Shown one piece after another: positions 30,572 to 39,217 of a DNA stretch of 64,000 nucleotides. Numbering within the stretch: the first letter of the stretch is position 1; each line of letters opens with the position of its first letter. The DNA comes from Streptomyces albidus (ex Kaewkla and Franco 2022) (GTDB taxonomy: Bacteria > Actinomycetota > Actinomycetes > Streptomycetales > Streptomycetaceae), in the NCBI RefSeq assembly GCF_013870515.1, contig NZ_JACBXA010000005.1, forward strand, positions 1 through 64,000, written 5' to 3'. The position numbers and the translations under genes are program-made. Below the pieces are notes generated by a model. The model did no database searches. It worked only from the letters and a program-made list of their open reading frames with translations, and was not told the origin of the DNA.

Positions 30572-31009
30572 TTGTTCTACCACGTCTGTTTCGTCGTTCC
30601 GGACATCGAGCTCGCGATGGACGATCTCGTCAGGACGGCGGGAGTCGAATGGAGCGGAATCAGAGAGGATGCCATCGGCCCGTGGGAATACCGCATGGCT
30701 TTCTCCCGCAGCGGGCCGCCGCACTTCGAACTGATTCAGGGGCCGAAGGGCAGTCCCTGGGATTCGACCCTGGGTGCCCGTTGCGACCACGTGGGTTTCT
30801 GGACGCGCTCGGTCGAGGAAAGCGCGCAACGGCTCACCGACGACGGATTTCCGGCGGATTTCAGCGGCTGCCCCTATGGACGGCCCTATTCCTATCACCC
30901 GGTGGAAAGCCTGGGAGTCCGGCTGGAAATGATGGACGTCTCCCGCCAGTCCGCGTTCCTGGACTCCTGGAACCCGGGCGGCGGAAGCATGCCTGCCTTC
31001 GACGCGTGA
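30572..31009 (+). CDS. VOC-superfamily protein (glyoxalase/epimerase-like)
   Basis: A 145-residue protein of two beta-alpha-beta-beta-beta units. Candidate metal ligands are the His of FYHVCFVVPDIE, the Glu of HFELIQGP, the His of CDHVGFWT and the Glu of RLEMMD, the pattern of the metal-dependent VOC fold (methylmalonyl-CoA epimerase, glyoxalase, dioxygenases). The specific reaction is unknown; an epimerase or isomerase on the sugar or the aromatic ring is possible. The start is TTG at 30572, with GGGAGAAGAG upstream. It is last in the sugar operon and is followed by a terminator. Confidence 0.7.
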   Translation: MFYHVCFVVPDIELAMDDLVRTAGVEWSGIREDAIGPWEYRMAFSRSGPPHFELIQGPKGSPWDSTLGARCDHVGFWTRSVEESAQRLTDDGFPADFSGCPYGRPYSYHPVESLGVRLEMMDVSRQSAFLDSWNPGGGSMPAFDA

Positions 31010-31042
31010 TACGACGCGAGACACGTACGCCGACGGCGTCTC

Positions 31043-31074
31043 CGGTCCGGCCCGCCGTTGCGGGGGCCGGACCG
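31043..31074. terminator. Terminator between convergent VOC and monooxygenase genes
   Basis: CGGTCCGGCCC and GGGCCGGACCG form a perfect 11-bp stem with a 10-nt loop, placed between two genes that run toward each other. Confidence 0.8.
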
Positions 31075-31116
31075 TCGACGCGCGTAGTCAGCCGTGGGCG
31101 CGCCTCCCGCGGAGGG

Positions 31117-32772
31117 TTATGCGGGTCGCGCCATGCGGTGCAGCAGCTGGGACAGCACCTCGCGGAGTTGTTCGTACGGAGCGTCGCCGAGCTTCTCCGT
31201 ACGCCAGGCCACGAAACCGTCCGGGCGCACCAGCACCGCTCCGGAGTCCTTGATGCCCGCCGCAACGGGCCATCGGCCCTCGGTGTCCGCCAGTTCGCCT
31301 CCCGCACCTGGGCCTGCGCCGAGAACGTGAGCGCCGACAGGTACGCCCATAGCGTCCGCCGCCTCGCGCATCGCGGGCAGCCAGGCCTCTCCCGCGGGGC
31401 CGGCGAGCAGCGTGAAGCGGCCACCCACCAGGTCCAGCGTCGAGACGTGCCCGTCCGGGCCCTTCAGCCACACGTGTGGCACCCGGGAGCCCGGGGCTCC
31501 GTCCAGCGCCAGGCCGATCTCCTCGGTGGAGGGCAGCTCGGGGACCGCGTCCACCACCGCGCCGGACTCGTAGCGGTAGCCGAGGTGCACGACGGGGGCG
31601 TTGAGCGCTCCGGCGGCGGCTCGTTGCGCGACGGCCTCACTGCCGCGGCCCCAGTGGAGCGAGGGGTCTTTCAGGCGCAGAGTCGACTGTTCCATCGCTG
31701 TCAGGGCCACCGGGCGGCGCTCGGCCCCGTACGAGTCGAGCAGTTCCTCACCGGCTTGGCCACGGCAGACCAGGGCCAGCTTCCAGGCCAGATTGTGCGC
31801 GTCCGCGACGCCGGTGTTCATGCCGAACGCGCCGACCGGCGGGATGGTGTGGGCGGCGTCACCGGCGAGGAAGACGCGGCCGTCCCGGAACCGGTCGGCC
31901 ACTGTCCCCCCGGCCTGCCACGGCAGCACGCCGACGATCTCCACGTCGAGGTCGGGCACCCCCACGGCGGCGCGGATACGGGCCCGGCAGCGCTCAGGGG
32001 TGAAATCCTCCAAGGACTCGCCCGCCTCCGGGTGGTAGTAGGAGTGGTAGATCCACTCCCGGTCGCCGTCCACCGGCAGCAGCCCGCCCGGCGCCTCGGG
32101 GCTGGTGATGTTGCACATGATGAACGTACGTCCACCGGTCTGCGCGCTCAGGTCGGCGCGGAAGAGCGTGCTGACCACGGGCGGCCCCAGCGGCCCCGGA
32201 CCGGAGGTCCCGATGCCCAGCCGCCCGCGGACGGAGCTCCTGGCGCCGTCGGCTGCGATCAGGTAGCGGGCGTGCACGGTGAACAGGCCTTCAGGGCCCC
32301 GCAGTTCGGCCGTGATTCCGTCGTCGTCCGCCTGCCAGTCGAGCAGCTCCGTGCCGAACTCGACCTCGGCGCCGCAGGACCGCGCGGCCGCTGCGGCCAC
32401 GGTGTCCAGCCGGCCCTGGGGGCAGGTGCCGCGGAGCGTCTGCGGCGTGACCTGGCGGAAGTCGTCCATCCGGGGCGGGGCCTCGTCCGCCAGTGCGGGG
32501 ACGTCGGCCTCGGCAAGGGTCGGTGTGGAGAACATCTGCAGATTGCTGCCGGTCATGTCGACGCACACGGCGTCCACGTCGTCCGTGAGGCCCGCCTCGC
32601 GCAACAGCTCGACGGTACGCGGACCTATGCCCATGGCCCGGGGATGGGCCAGAGGCGCCTCGTGCCGTTCAGCCACGAGAACCGAAACGTTGTGCCTGGA
32701 AAGGAACAGGGCGCTGAACAGGCCTACCGTGCTTCCCCCCGCTACCAGGACGTCAACCTTTCTACCGCACAT
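31117..32772 (-). CDS. FAD-dependent monooxygenase (PheA/TfdB aromatic hydroxylase family)
   Basis: A 551-residue enzyme with an FAD domain (VDVLVAGGSTVGLFSALFLSR), the DG motif AADGARSSVRGRLGI, and GDAAHTIPPVGAFGMNTGVADAHNLAWKL, then a C-terminal thioredoxin-like domain (about 400-551). Type II polyketide hydroxylases and phenol hydroxylases have this architecture. With the first hydroxylase at 20461-21684, this gives the cluster two ring-oxidising flavoenzymes. The order of action is unknown. It is transcribed alone on the minus strand. Confidence 0.83.
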   Translation of the reverse strand: MCGRKVDVLVAGGSTVGLFSALFLSRHNVSVLVAERHEAPLAHPRAMGIGPRTVELLREAGLTDDVDAVCVDMTGSNLQMFSTPTLAEADVPALADEAPPRMDDFRQVTPQTLRGTCPQGRLDTVAAAAARSCGAEVEFGTELLDWQADDDGITAELRGPEGLFTVHARYLIAADGARSSVRGRLGIGTSGPGPLGPPVVSTLFRADLSAQTGGRTFIMCNITSPEAPGGLLPVDGDREWIYHSYYHPEAGESLEDFTPERCRARIRAAVGVPDLDVEIVGVLPWQAGGTVADRFRDGRVFLAGDAAHTIPPVGAFGMNTGVADAHNLAWKLALVCRGQAGEELLDSYGAERRPVALTAMEQSTLRLKDPSLHWGRGSEAVAQRAAAGALNAPVVHLGYRYESGAVVDAVPELPSTEEIGLALDGAPGSRVPHVWLKGPDGHVSTLDLVGGRFTLLAGPAGEAWLPAMREAADAMGVPVGAHVLGAGPGAGGELADTEGRWPVAAGIKDSGAVLVRPDGFVAWRTEKLGDAPYEQLREVLSQLLHRMARPA

Positions 32773-33164
32773 GAATGTCCTCTCTGCCTCTTTTTTCTCG
32801 GCATCTCGAATTCGGTTTCCATGCGGCAGTGCCGGGCCAATTCGTCTGCCCGGTCCTGCGGAAAAGGGAGTCAGCCGTACATTGACTCAAGAAATGCCGG
32901 ACTGTCAACCAGTGGCAGTTCCGGAGCTGTTGAAAGGCGGTTGCCCCAATTGATCCAGAGTGACGTGTCACCGTTCCGAGCGAGCAGCCGGTCCCACGCT
33001 TTCCGGAATCTCGCGGACCGGTTCGCCGGGCAGAATTCCTCTCCCCATCCGCGCGTATGCGCAGCGGTCCCTGGAATCGGGCGCCCGGGTGCGCGGGCCG
33101 ACGCGGACCGTTCGGGCACGTGCGTGGCGCGGACCGCAGGTCCGTTCCACCGGGGGGAGCGGTC
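32773..33164. promoter_or_regulatory. 392-nt divergent intergenic region, possibly with a gene remnant
   Basis: The gap separates the minus-strand monooxygenase from the plus-strand SDR-KASIII-ThiF operon and should contain both promoters. A minus-strand frame ending at 32871 has a protein-like C-terminus (FRKAWDRLLARNGDTSL, then SPAFLESMYG) but no plausible start and a lower third-position GC than neighbouring genes. It may be a degraded gene end or chance. No clear operator was found. Confidence 0.4.
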
Positions 33165-33929
33165 ATGACGGCCACGGGAGCGCGCACGGCTCTGGTGACC
33201 GGCGCGAGCAGAGGCATCGGACGGGCCGTCGCCGAGCGTCTCGGCCGCAGGGGAACGGTCGTCGCGGTCCACTACGGGCACGACGAGGCCGCGGCGAAGG
33301 AGGCCGTGGAGGCCGTCCGTGCTGAGGGCGGCGAGGCCTTCCCGGTGCGCGCCGAACTCGGCGAGGTCTCCGCCGCGGACGTCCTTTTCGGCCAGGTGGA
33401 GGAGGGGCTGCGGGAACTGACCGGCTCCACCGGGCTGGACGTGCTGGTGAACAACGCGGGGATCGGCTGCCGCGGTGACATCGCCGGCATCACCCCGGAG
33501 GCACTCGACCGGGTCTACGCCGTCAACGTACGGGCGCCGGTCCTGGTGGCGCAGCGGGCACTGCCACTGCTGCGTGACGGGGGGCGGATCGTCAACGTGT
33601 CCTCGGCGGCCTCCCAGGTCGCTCATCCGCAGATCCTCGGATACGCCATGAGCAAGGGGGCCATCGACGCCTTCGCCCGGTCGCTGGCCAAGCAGCTCGG
33701 TGAGCGGGGCATCACCGTGAACAACGTCGCTCCCGGGCTGATCGACACCGACTTCCACGGGGACCGTCTGAAGGATGCGAAGGAGGCGGCAGCCGCCGCG
33801 TCGCAGTCCGTCTTCGGGCGTATCGGGCAGGTGGCCGACGTCGCCGACGTGATCGCCTTCCTGACTTCCGAGGAGGCCCGATGGGTCACGGGCGAGCGCC
33901 TGGAGATCGCGGGCGGAGCCTACCTGTGA
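33165..33929 (+). CDS. SDR oxidoreductase, FabG-like
   Basis: A 254-residue NADPH-type short-chain dehydrogenase. It has ALVTGASRGIGRAVAERLG, NNAGIG, the catalytic SSAASQ and YAMSKGAIDAF (Tyr-x-x-x-Lys), and NVAPGLIDTDF. Such enzymes reduce or oxidise beta-keto or sugar carbonyls; as first gene of an operon with a KASIII-like acyltransferase and a sulfur-transfer protein it may act on the acyl group or on a sugar ketone. I chose the ATG at 33165, with GGGGGAG 5 nt upstream. Confidence 0.8.
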   Translation: MTATGARTALVTGASRGIGRAVAERLGRRGTVVAVHYGHDEAAAKEAVEAVRAEGGEAFPVRAELGEVSAADVLFGQVEEGLRELTGSTGLDVLVNNAGIGCRGDIAGITPEALDRVYAVNVRAPVLVAQRALPLLRDGGRIVNVSSAASQVAHPQILGYAMSKGAIDAFARSLAKQLGERGITVNNVAPGLIDTDFHGDRLKDAKEAAAAASQSVFGRIGQVADVADVIAFLTSEEARWVTGERLEIAGGAYL

Positions 33930-34027
33930 GCGCGGCCGGGATTCCCCGCGCGAGCCGTCCGGAGCTGTTCAACGTACGAGCCATACCGGCGGGGCGCTTC
34001 CCGCCGGCACTCTGAACTGGGGTCAAC

Positions 34028-35074
34028 ATGCTTCTCCACGATGTCTACATCGATGCGCTGGGTGTTCGTCTCGGCGAGCAGCTGGACTTGGCCGACGCGG
34101 TCGCCGACGGGCGCTACCCCGCGTCGGAGCACACAGCGAACGGATTGCTCGGTGCGGTGTGCTCCGACGACGAGTTCGCTCCCGACATGGCCATCACCGC
34201 GGTGCGGCAGGCCATGGAACGCGGCAGCGTGGACCCGGCCGACATCCGGCTGCTGCTGCACGCCAGCACCTACTTCCAGGGACAGGACATCTGGACCCCT
34301 GCCTCCTACATCCAGCAGCACACATTCGGTGGCCGGGCGCCGTCGATCGAGGTCGACCAGAAGTCCAACGGCGGCATGGCCGCGCTGGGACTGGCGGTGA
34401 GTTACCTGTCCGCCTGCGACGACGACGGCGCCGTCGTCATCACCACCGGCGAGCGCTTCTGCGCGCCGGGCTGGGACCGGTTCCGCAGTGAGAGCGGCAC
34501 GGTCATGTCCGACGGCGGTACCGCGATGGTTCTCTCGCGCCGGCCGGGTTTCGCGCGGATCCTCTCCTCCGTCCTCACGTCGGACCCCTCCCTGGAGGGC
34601 ATGTACCGGGGCCGGAAGCTGAAGGACGCGCCGGCCTCCGGCGACAAGCCGATCAACATGCGAGCGCGCAAGACCGAGTTCATGCGCAAGCACATGAGCG
34701 ACCTCGAGGCGATCTCACTGCAGGTGGCCGGAGGTGTGGGTGCCTGCATGCGGGAGGCGCTGGACGAGGCCAAGACCGACGTCGCCGACGTGCGGCGCTT
34801 CGTCATGCCCAACGTCGGCCAGACAGTCCGGTGGTGGCAGATGCTCGCGGAGATGGGCATCGGCAAGGACCGCACCACGTGGGAGTTCGGGCGGACGATC
34901 AGTCATCTCGGGGCGGGGGACCAGGTGGCCGGCCTGGACCATCTGCTGGCCGCGGGGGAGCTGGAACCGGGCGACCGCGTCGTCATCGCCGGCACGGGCT
35001 ACGGCTTCAACTGGGGCTGCGCCGTGCTGGAGATCGTTTCGAACCCGTCCTGGAGCACGGCGCGCAACGCATAG
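34028..35074 (+). CDS. KASIII-like acyltransferase with Ser in place of the catalytic Cys
   Basis: A 348-residue thiolase-fold protein related to FabH and to the KASIII-like acyltransferases (CerJ/ChlB3/DpsC group). At the nucleophile position, where FabH has Cys, it reads VDQKSNGGMAALGL, placing Ser113 there. The usual histidine of the first PHQxN motif is Asn (MPNVGQ, Asn262), while ISHLGAGD (His293, Asp298) remains. Loss of the Cys argues against decarboxylative condensation and for acyl transfer from a carrier protein to a hydroxyl or amine, for example onto the sugar. It lies between an SDR and the ThiF-rhodanese gene. Confidence 0.78.
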   Translation: MLLHDVYIDALGVRLGEQLDLADAVADGRYPASEHTANGLLGAVCSDDEFAPDMAITAVRQAMERGSVDPADIRLLLHASTYFQGQDIWTPASYIQQHTFGGRAPSIEVDQKSNGGMAALGLAVSYLSACDDDGAVVITTGERFCAPGWDRFRSESGTVMSDGGTAMVLSRRPGFARILSSVLTSDPSLEGMYRGRKLKDAPASGDKPINMRARKTEFMRKHMSDLEAISLQVAGGVGACMREALDEAKTDVADVRRFVMPNVGQTVRWWQMLAEMGIGKDRTTWEFGRTISHLGAGDQVAGLDHLLAAGELEPGDRVVIAGTGYGFNWGCAVLEIVSNPSWSTARNA

Positions 35075-35137
35075 CCAACCCTGCACTCGGGCGGCGCCGC
35101 AGCCGCACGACCGATCTCTTCCGCGTCAAGGAGTCAC

Positions 35138-36295
35138 ATGCCTTTCCCACCTCTCGTCGATCCTGTGGACGAACTCGGTGACGACGATCTGCGTCGGCAC
35201 GCACGCCAGCTGATCCTCGCCGACATCGGCGCCGTGGGTCAGCGCAGACTGCAGAACAGCAAGGTCCTCGTTGTCGATGCCGATGAAATCGGAGGACCGG
35301 TTCTCGCGCATCTCGCGGACTCCGGTGTCGGACAGCTCGGAATCATCGACACCGAGCCTTTCGGTGAATTGGACCGGTATCTGGGAATGCCCCGTGCCGA
35401 GTCCGCGTCAAAGGCTTCGAATACCCGCGCGGACAGGTGGGCCGAAGAGCTGCGGATATCGCATCCCACTGTCTCAACGGTGGTGCATGCCGAAGGTCTG
35501 AACGCGTCCGACGCGGCCTCGATCCTCGACCGCTACGACGTCATCGTTAGCGCAAGCGAAGACCCTGCGCGGTGCTACCTGCTCGACGACGCGTGCGCGG
35601 CACTGGGGAAGCCCTTCGTGTGGGCAGGGGTCGACCGGCTCCGCGGTCGCACCTCCGTCTTCTGGGACAGGAACGGCCCCACCTACCGCGACCTGCATCC
35701 ACAGCCGCCGGCCCTCTACTTCCGTGGCATGGCCGGGTTCCTGAAGATCCTGGGCGCCTCGATGGCGGCCGCGATGACGGCGGAGACGGTCAAGCTGATC
35801 ACCGGCTGCGGGGAACCGCTGGTCGGCCGGGTCCTGGAGAACGACGTCCGGAGTGGGCGCTGCTCGGACACGCCGCTCACGCGGAAGCCGATGACCAGCC
35901 GTCCCGCACAACTGACCGCCGCGGAACCGTTCTTCGGCCTGCTGTCACCCGCCGCGGCGGAGGCCGCCCGGGAGTCCACCATCTCCGTCGAGGAGCTCAA
36001 GTCGCTACTGGACGGCGAGGCGCCGCTGTGCCTGGTGGACGTACGGGAGGCTGACGAGCACGAGTTCTGCGACCTGCCGGGTTCGGTCCTGATGCCCAAG
36101 GGGGACTTCCTCGACGGGGACGCCGCTGGACGGCTGCCGCAGGACAGGAAGGTCGTGCTGTTCTGCCGGGCCGGGATCCGCTCGGCGGAGGTCCTGGCGG
36201 TGGTCAAGAAGCACGGGCACCCCGACGCCGTCCACCTCGGCGGCGGCATCCTGGACTGGGCCGAGCGCATCGACCCCGGACTGCCCGTCTACTGA
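35138..36295 (+). CDS. ThiF/MoeB-like E1 domain fused to a rhodanese
   Basis: A 385-residue two-domain protein like MoeZ/MOCS3. The N-terminal E1-like domain (about 15-235) begins LRRHARQLILADIGAVGQRRL, but its nucleotide loop, normally GxGGxG, reads VVDADEIGG, and the usual NLxRQ arginine motif is missing. The rhodanese domain (about 280-385) has an intact persulfide loop, FCRAGIRS, with Cys343. In relatives the E1 half adenylates a carrier C-terminus and the rhodanese half passes sulfur to it. Here the sulfur would come from the neighbouring cysteine desulfurase, while the adenylation function is doubtful. AAGGAG lies just before the ATG. Confidence 0.8.
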   Translation: MPFPPLVDPVDELGDDDLRRHARQLILADIGAVGQRRLQNSKVLVVDADEIGGPVLAHLADSGVGQLGIIDTEPFGELDRYLGMPRAESASKASNTRADRWAEELRISHPTVSTVVHAEGLNASDAASILDRYDVIVSASEDPARCYLLDDACAALGKPFVWAGVDRLRGRTSVFWDRNGPTYRDLHPQPPALYFRGMAGFLKILGASMAAAMTAETVKLITGCGEPLVGRVLENDVRSGRCSDTPLTRKPMTSRPAQLTAAEPFFGLLSPAAAEAARESTISVEELKSLLDGEAPLCLVDVREADEHEFCDLPGSVLMPKGDFLDGDAAGRLPQDRKVVLFCRAGIRSAEVLAVVKKHGHPDAVHLGGGILDWAERIDPGLPVY

Positions 36296-36319
36296 CCGGC
36301 CACGAGGCGCGGACGGCGC

Positions 36320-36374
36320 CGGTCCCGGTCCCGTACCCGACGACTCCCGTCGTCCGGCTACGAGACCGGGACCG
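36320..36374. terminator. Bidirectional terminator, ThiF-rhodanese / cysteine desulfurase
   Basis: CGGTCCCGGTC and GACCGGGACCG form a perfect 11-bp outer stem enclosing a second small hairpin (ACGAC/GTCGT). It lies between two convergent genes. Confidence 0.75.
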
Positions 36375-36383
36375 AGGCGCAGG

Positions 36384-37757
36384 TCAGCGTGGCACCCGTG
36401 AGACGGGCACGCAGTTGCCGTTCTCCGTCCGGTAGCTCCAGTGCGCCCCTTCGCGTACCAGCTCCGTGACGGCATCGAGGAAACGCGTCACGTGCTCGTC
36501 CGGTGTGCCCGCGCCGAAACTGACACGGACGGCGTTCAGCCCTCCGCCTCCAGGCCCGTCCGGGGCTCCGCAGTGCCCCGGCTGTTCCGGCGCGCCCCCC
36601 AGCAGGGTCCGTACCAGTGGGTGCGCGCAGAAGAGACCGGCGCGCACCCCGATGCCGTACTCGGCGGAGAGCGCCGCGGCGAAGTGCGCGCTGTTCCAGC
36701 CTTCCACGACGAAGCTGACCACACCGACCCTGGGGCAGTCCTCGTCCAGCAGGGACAGCATGCGCAGGCCCGGTACGCGGGAGAGCCCGTCGGTGAGCTG
36801 GGAGAGCAGCCGCTTCTCGCGGGCCACCAGCGAATCGAAGCCCGCCTCGGTCAGCGTCCGGCACGCGGAGGCCATCGCGTAGACCCCGACGACGTTCGGG
36901 CTGCCGGCCTCGTGCCGCTTGGCGCCCTCGTGCCAGGCGACGGCCATCCTGCCGCCGGCCGTCGCGACCTGCTTGCTCGCGCCGCCGCCGGCCAGATACG
37001 GCGCGCCCTTCTCGAGCCAGTCGGCGCGACCGGCGAGCACACCGGCCCCGAACGGTGCGTAGAGCTTGTGGCCCGACAGCGCGACATAGTCGATGTCCAG
37101 CGCGGCGACGTCCACCGGATGGTGCGGGGCCAGCTGTGCCGCATCCAGCACGATCCGCGCGCCGTGTGCGTGGGCGGTCGCGGCGAGCTCCTCCACCGGC
37201 CAGATCTCTCCGGTGACGTTGGACGCGCCGGTGACGCACACCAGCGTGGGGCCGTCGTGCCGCCCGTCGGCGAGTGCCTCGTCCAGCAGCTGCACCGCAG
37301 CGCGGCGTGAGCGGGGGGCGGGGAGGTAGTGCACGTCGGCCTTCCGCCACGGCAGCAGCGAGGCGTGGTGCTCGGTCTCGAAGACGAGGACGCGCGTGCT
37401 GTCGGGGAGCACAGAGGCCAGCAGGTTGAGCGAGTCCGTGGTGGAGCGGGTGAAGACCACCTGGTCGTCGGGGCGGCACCCGAGGAACTCCGCCACGGTC
37501 GACCGGCTCTGCTCGAACAGGTCGGTGGAGAGCTGTGAGAGATAGCCGGCTCCCCTGTGGACGCTGCCGTAGTACGGCGCGTACGCCGCGACGTCCTCCC
37601 AGACCCGCTGCAGCGACGGTGCGCTGGCGGCGTAGTCCAAGGCCGCGTAGGGCACCTCGCCCCCGGTGACCAGAGGTACTACGACATCGCTCCCGAGGAC
37701 CGGCAGCGGAGCGTCACAAGCCCGCTCGGGGGTGACGGATGCCTCGGTCTCGGACAT
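36384..37757 (-). CDS. Cysteine desulfurase-like PLP enzyme (SufS/CsdA group)
   Basis: A 457-residue class V aminotransferase-fold protein. The PLP lysine sits in VALSGHKLYAPFGAG, the PLP-binding His in FETEHHASLLPW, and the active-site persulfide Cys in VRAGLFCAHPLV. These support release of sulfur from cysteine as an enzyme persulfide. A dedicated desulfurase beside a rhodanese fusion points to sulfur insertion into the product. It starts at ATG 37757 with AGGGAG upstream and lies 228 nt downstream of the LuxR gene on the same strand. Confidence 0.83.
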   Translation of the reverse strand: MSETEASVTPERACDAPLPVLGSDVVVPLVTGGEVPYAALDYAASAPSLQRVWEDVAAYAPYYGSVHRGAGYLSQLSTDLFEQSRSTVAEFLGCRPDDQVVFTRSTTDSLNLLASVLPDSTRVLVFETEHHASLLPWRKADVHYLPAPRSRRAAVQLLDEALADGRHDGPTLVCVTGASNVTGEIWPVEELAATAHAHGARIVLDAAQLAPHHPVDVAALDIDYVALSGHKLYAPFGAGVLAGRADWLEKGAPYLAGGGASKQVATAGGRMAVAWHEGAKRHEAGSPNVVGVYAMASACRTLTEAGFDSLVAREKRLLSQLTDGLSRVPGLRMLSLLDEDCPRVGVVSFVVEGWNSAHFAAALSAEYGIGVRAGLFCAHPLVRTLLGGAPEQPGHCGAPDGPGGGGLNAVRVSFGAGTPDEHVTRFLDAVTELVREGAHWSYRTENGNCVPVSRVPR

Positions 37758-37985
37758 GCTGAACTCCCTTGTGAGGACGGGTGTGCGTGGGCCGCGGTGG
37801 CGGCGGATGAAGATCGGGGGGCGTCCGGCGGGCGGAGCCCGGCACCGGCCGGTCCGCGGCGCTTCCCGGTGGCGGTGAAGGCGGGGGACCGGCTGTTACG
37901 AGCCTGGCAGAAGCGGGCGCCCGGCTGTAGTGGCGCGGTGGCCCGTGCAGGTCGTGACCGGGAGAGGACAGCGGGAGAGCGGGTG

Positions 37986-38951
37986 TCAGCTTGCCCGGCG
38001 TTCGAAGGCCTCCGGAGCGCCGAGGGGATCGGGACCGGCCAGGGTCTCGGGAGCATCCGGCACCTCGGAGACGGCCAGTGGATCCGGAGCGTCCAGGATC
38101 TGGCTGGTGCGGCCCGCGATGACCCCGGCCTCGAAGCGGCTGCTCGCGCCGAGCCGGCGCAGCAGCGAGGAGACGATCCGGCGCAGGGTGCGGGGCGAGA
38201 CCTGCAACTCGCGGGCGATCGACTCGTCCTGCCGCCCCTTCGCCCAGAGCCTGAGGACGACCAGCTGCTGGTCGGTGAGCCGGAACGGCCGTTCGGCCGG
38301 GCCGACGTCCTCCGTCTCGCCGTCGTCCGGTTCGGGGAGCTGAGTGCACGGCATGATCCCCGCCGCACCGTCCCAGCAGAACTCGAAGATGCGGACCATC
38401 AGCTGCACGAGCGTCGGCTGCCGGACCAGCAGGAGCTTCTCCGGAGGGCAGACCAGGGCCATCCTGTCGTCCACGAGGATCATGCGGAACGGCAGCAGTG
38501 GCGCTATCCGGACCTGTACGCCCCGGCCGGCGAGTTTCTCCAGGTAGGCGGCGGCACGGGCGGACTGCAGGGCAGAGGGCTGATGGATGGTGCGGACCGT
38601 CACGCCTTGCTCGCGGCCGTACTTCTCCCGCTCCAGCCACTCGCCCATCAGCCGCCGGGTGATCACCGACGGGTGGATCACCCGGATTTGCTGCTGCGCC
38701 AGTGCGGCGACGGAGTCCAGCAGTTCGCGCTCCCGTTCCGGGTCCGTGATCTCCTCCACGCCGGGGGTCGCCGAGGCCGCGTCGGAGGCGTACGAGGAGC
38801 ACAGAGCAAGCGCGGATATTTGCGCTTGTATAGATTGCGCGTGGAGCGAAGCCGCGCCCAGAGCCCGCTCTTGCTGTGCCAGCAACCGCGTCAGAGTCCC
38901 CAGCGGTGCGTCGTCTAACGGCGTTGTTTCCGGAATCACGCAATCCCCCAC
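37986..38951 (-). CDS. LuxR-family transcriptional regulator
   Basis: A 321-residue regulator with a C-terminal LuxR helix-turn-helix (QQLVVLRLWAKGRQDESIAR, LQVSPRTLRRIVSSLLRRLG). The central part (VRIAPLLPFRMILVDDRMAL) resembles the phospholipase-D-like/TrmB sensor region of many orphan Streptomyces LuxR proteins. Codon 12 is TTA (38916-38918), so it is a likely bldA-controlled pathway activator. It is divergent from the large SagB-ligase-carrier operon. The start may be the GTG at 38951 or the GTG at 38939, which has GGGGGA upstream and would still include the TTA. Confidence 0.82.
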   Translation of the reverse strand: MGDCVIPETTPLDDAPLGTLTRLLAQQERALGAASLHAQSIQAQISALALCSSYASDAASATPGVEEITDPERERELLDSVAALAQQQIRVIHPSVITRRLMGEWLEREKYGREQGVTVRTIHQPSALQSARAAAYLEKLAGRGVQVRIAPLLPFRMILVDDRMALVCPPEKLLLVRQPTLVQLMVRIFEFCWDGAAGIMPCTQLPEPDDGETEDVGPAERPFRLTDQQLVVLRLWAKGRQDESIARELQVSPRTLRRIVSSLLRRLGASSRFEAGVIAGRTSQILDAPDPLAVSEVPDAPETLAGPDPLGAPEAFERRAS

Positions 38952-39120
38952 TATTCCCGGTCTCGATGACCTGACTGCTAGCGGTCACGGCCGCCACAGG
39001 CCAATTTAAGGTCTACACGGAAGAGTTCACTCCTGGCAAGATCAATAGAGAAACGTGAGCCAACCCTTAGGAAGGGCGGCTCCGTTCGCTATCCGCCTTG
39101 AGGAACAGGGAGAGCAGTAA

Positions 39121-39186
39121 ATGATCAGCACTTTCGCTGCCTCTGCAGGGATTTCCCAGGATTCGGCGCTCGAAGCGCGATGTTGA
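39121..39186 (+). CDS. Possible 21-residue peptide ORF ending in Cys
   Basis: An ATG with AGGGAGAG 6 nt upstream opens a 21-codon frame (begins MISTFAASAG, ends LEARC) that stops 31 nt before the SagB-like gene. The ribosome site is better than that of the gene it precedes. It could be a leader peptide, a substrate or scaffold peptide, or chance. I cannot assign it. Confidence 0.3.
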   Translation: MISTFAASAGISQDSALEARC

Positions 39187-39217
39187 GGAACGACAACAGG
39201 AAGGCAGGGGCAGCCCG

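Noticed and set aside
29383-33168. Plus-strand frame of 1261 codons crossing rmlB, rmlA, VOC and the opposite-strand monooxygenase
   Set aside because: It runs across several well-supported genes and a terminator in the wrong frame and has no recognisable domain.
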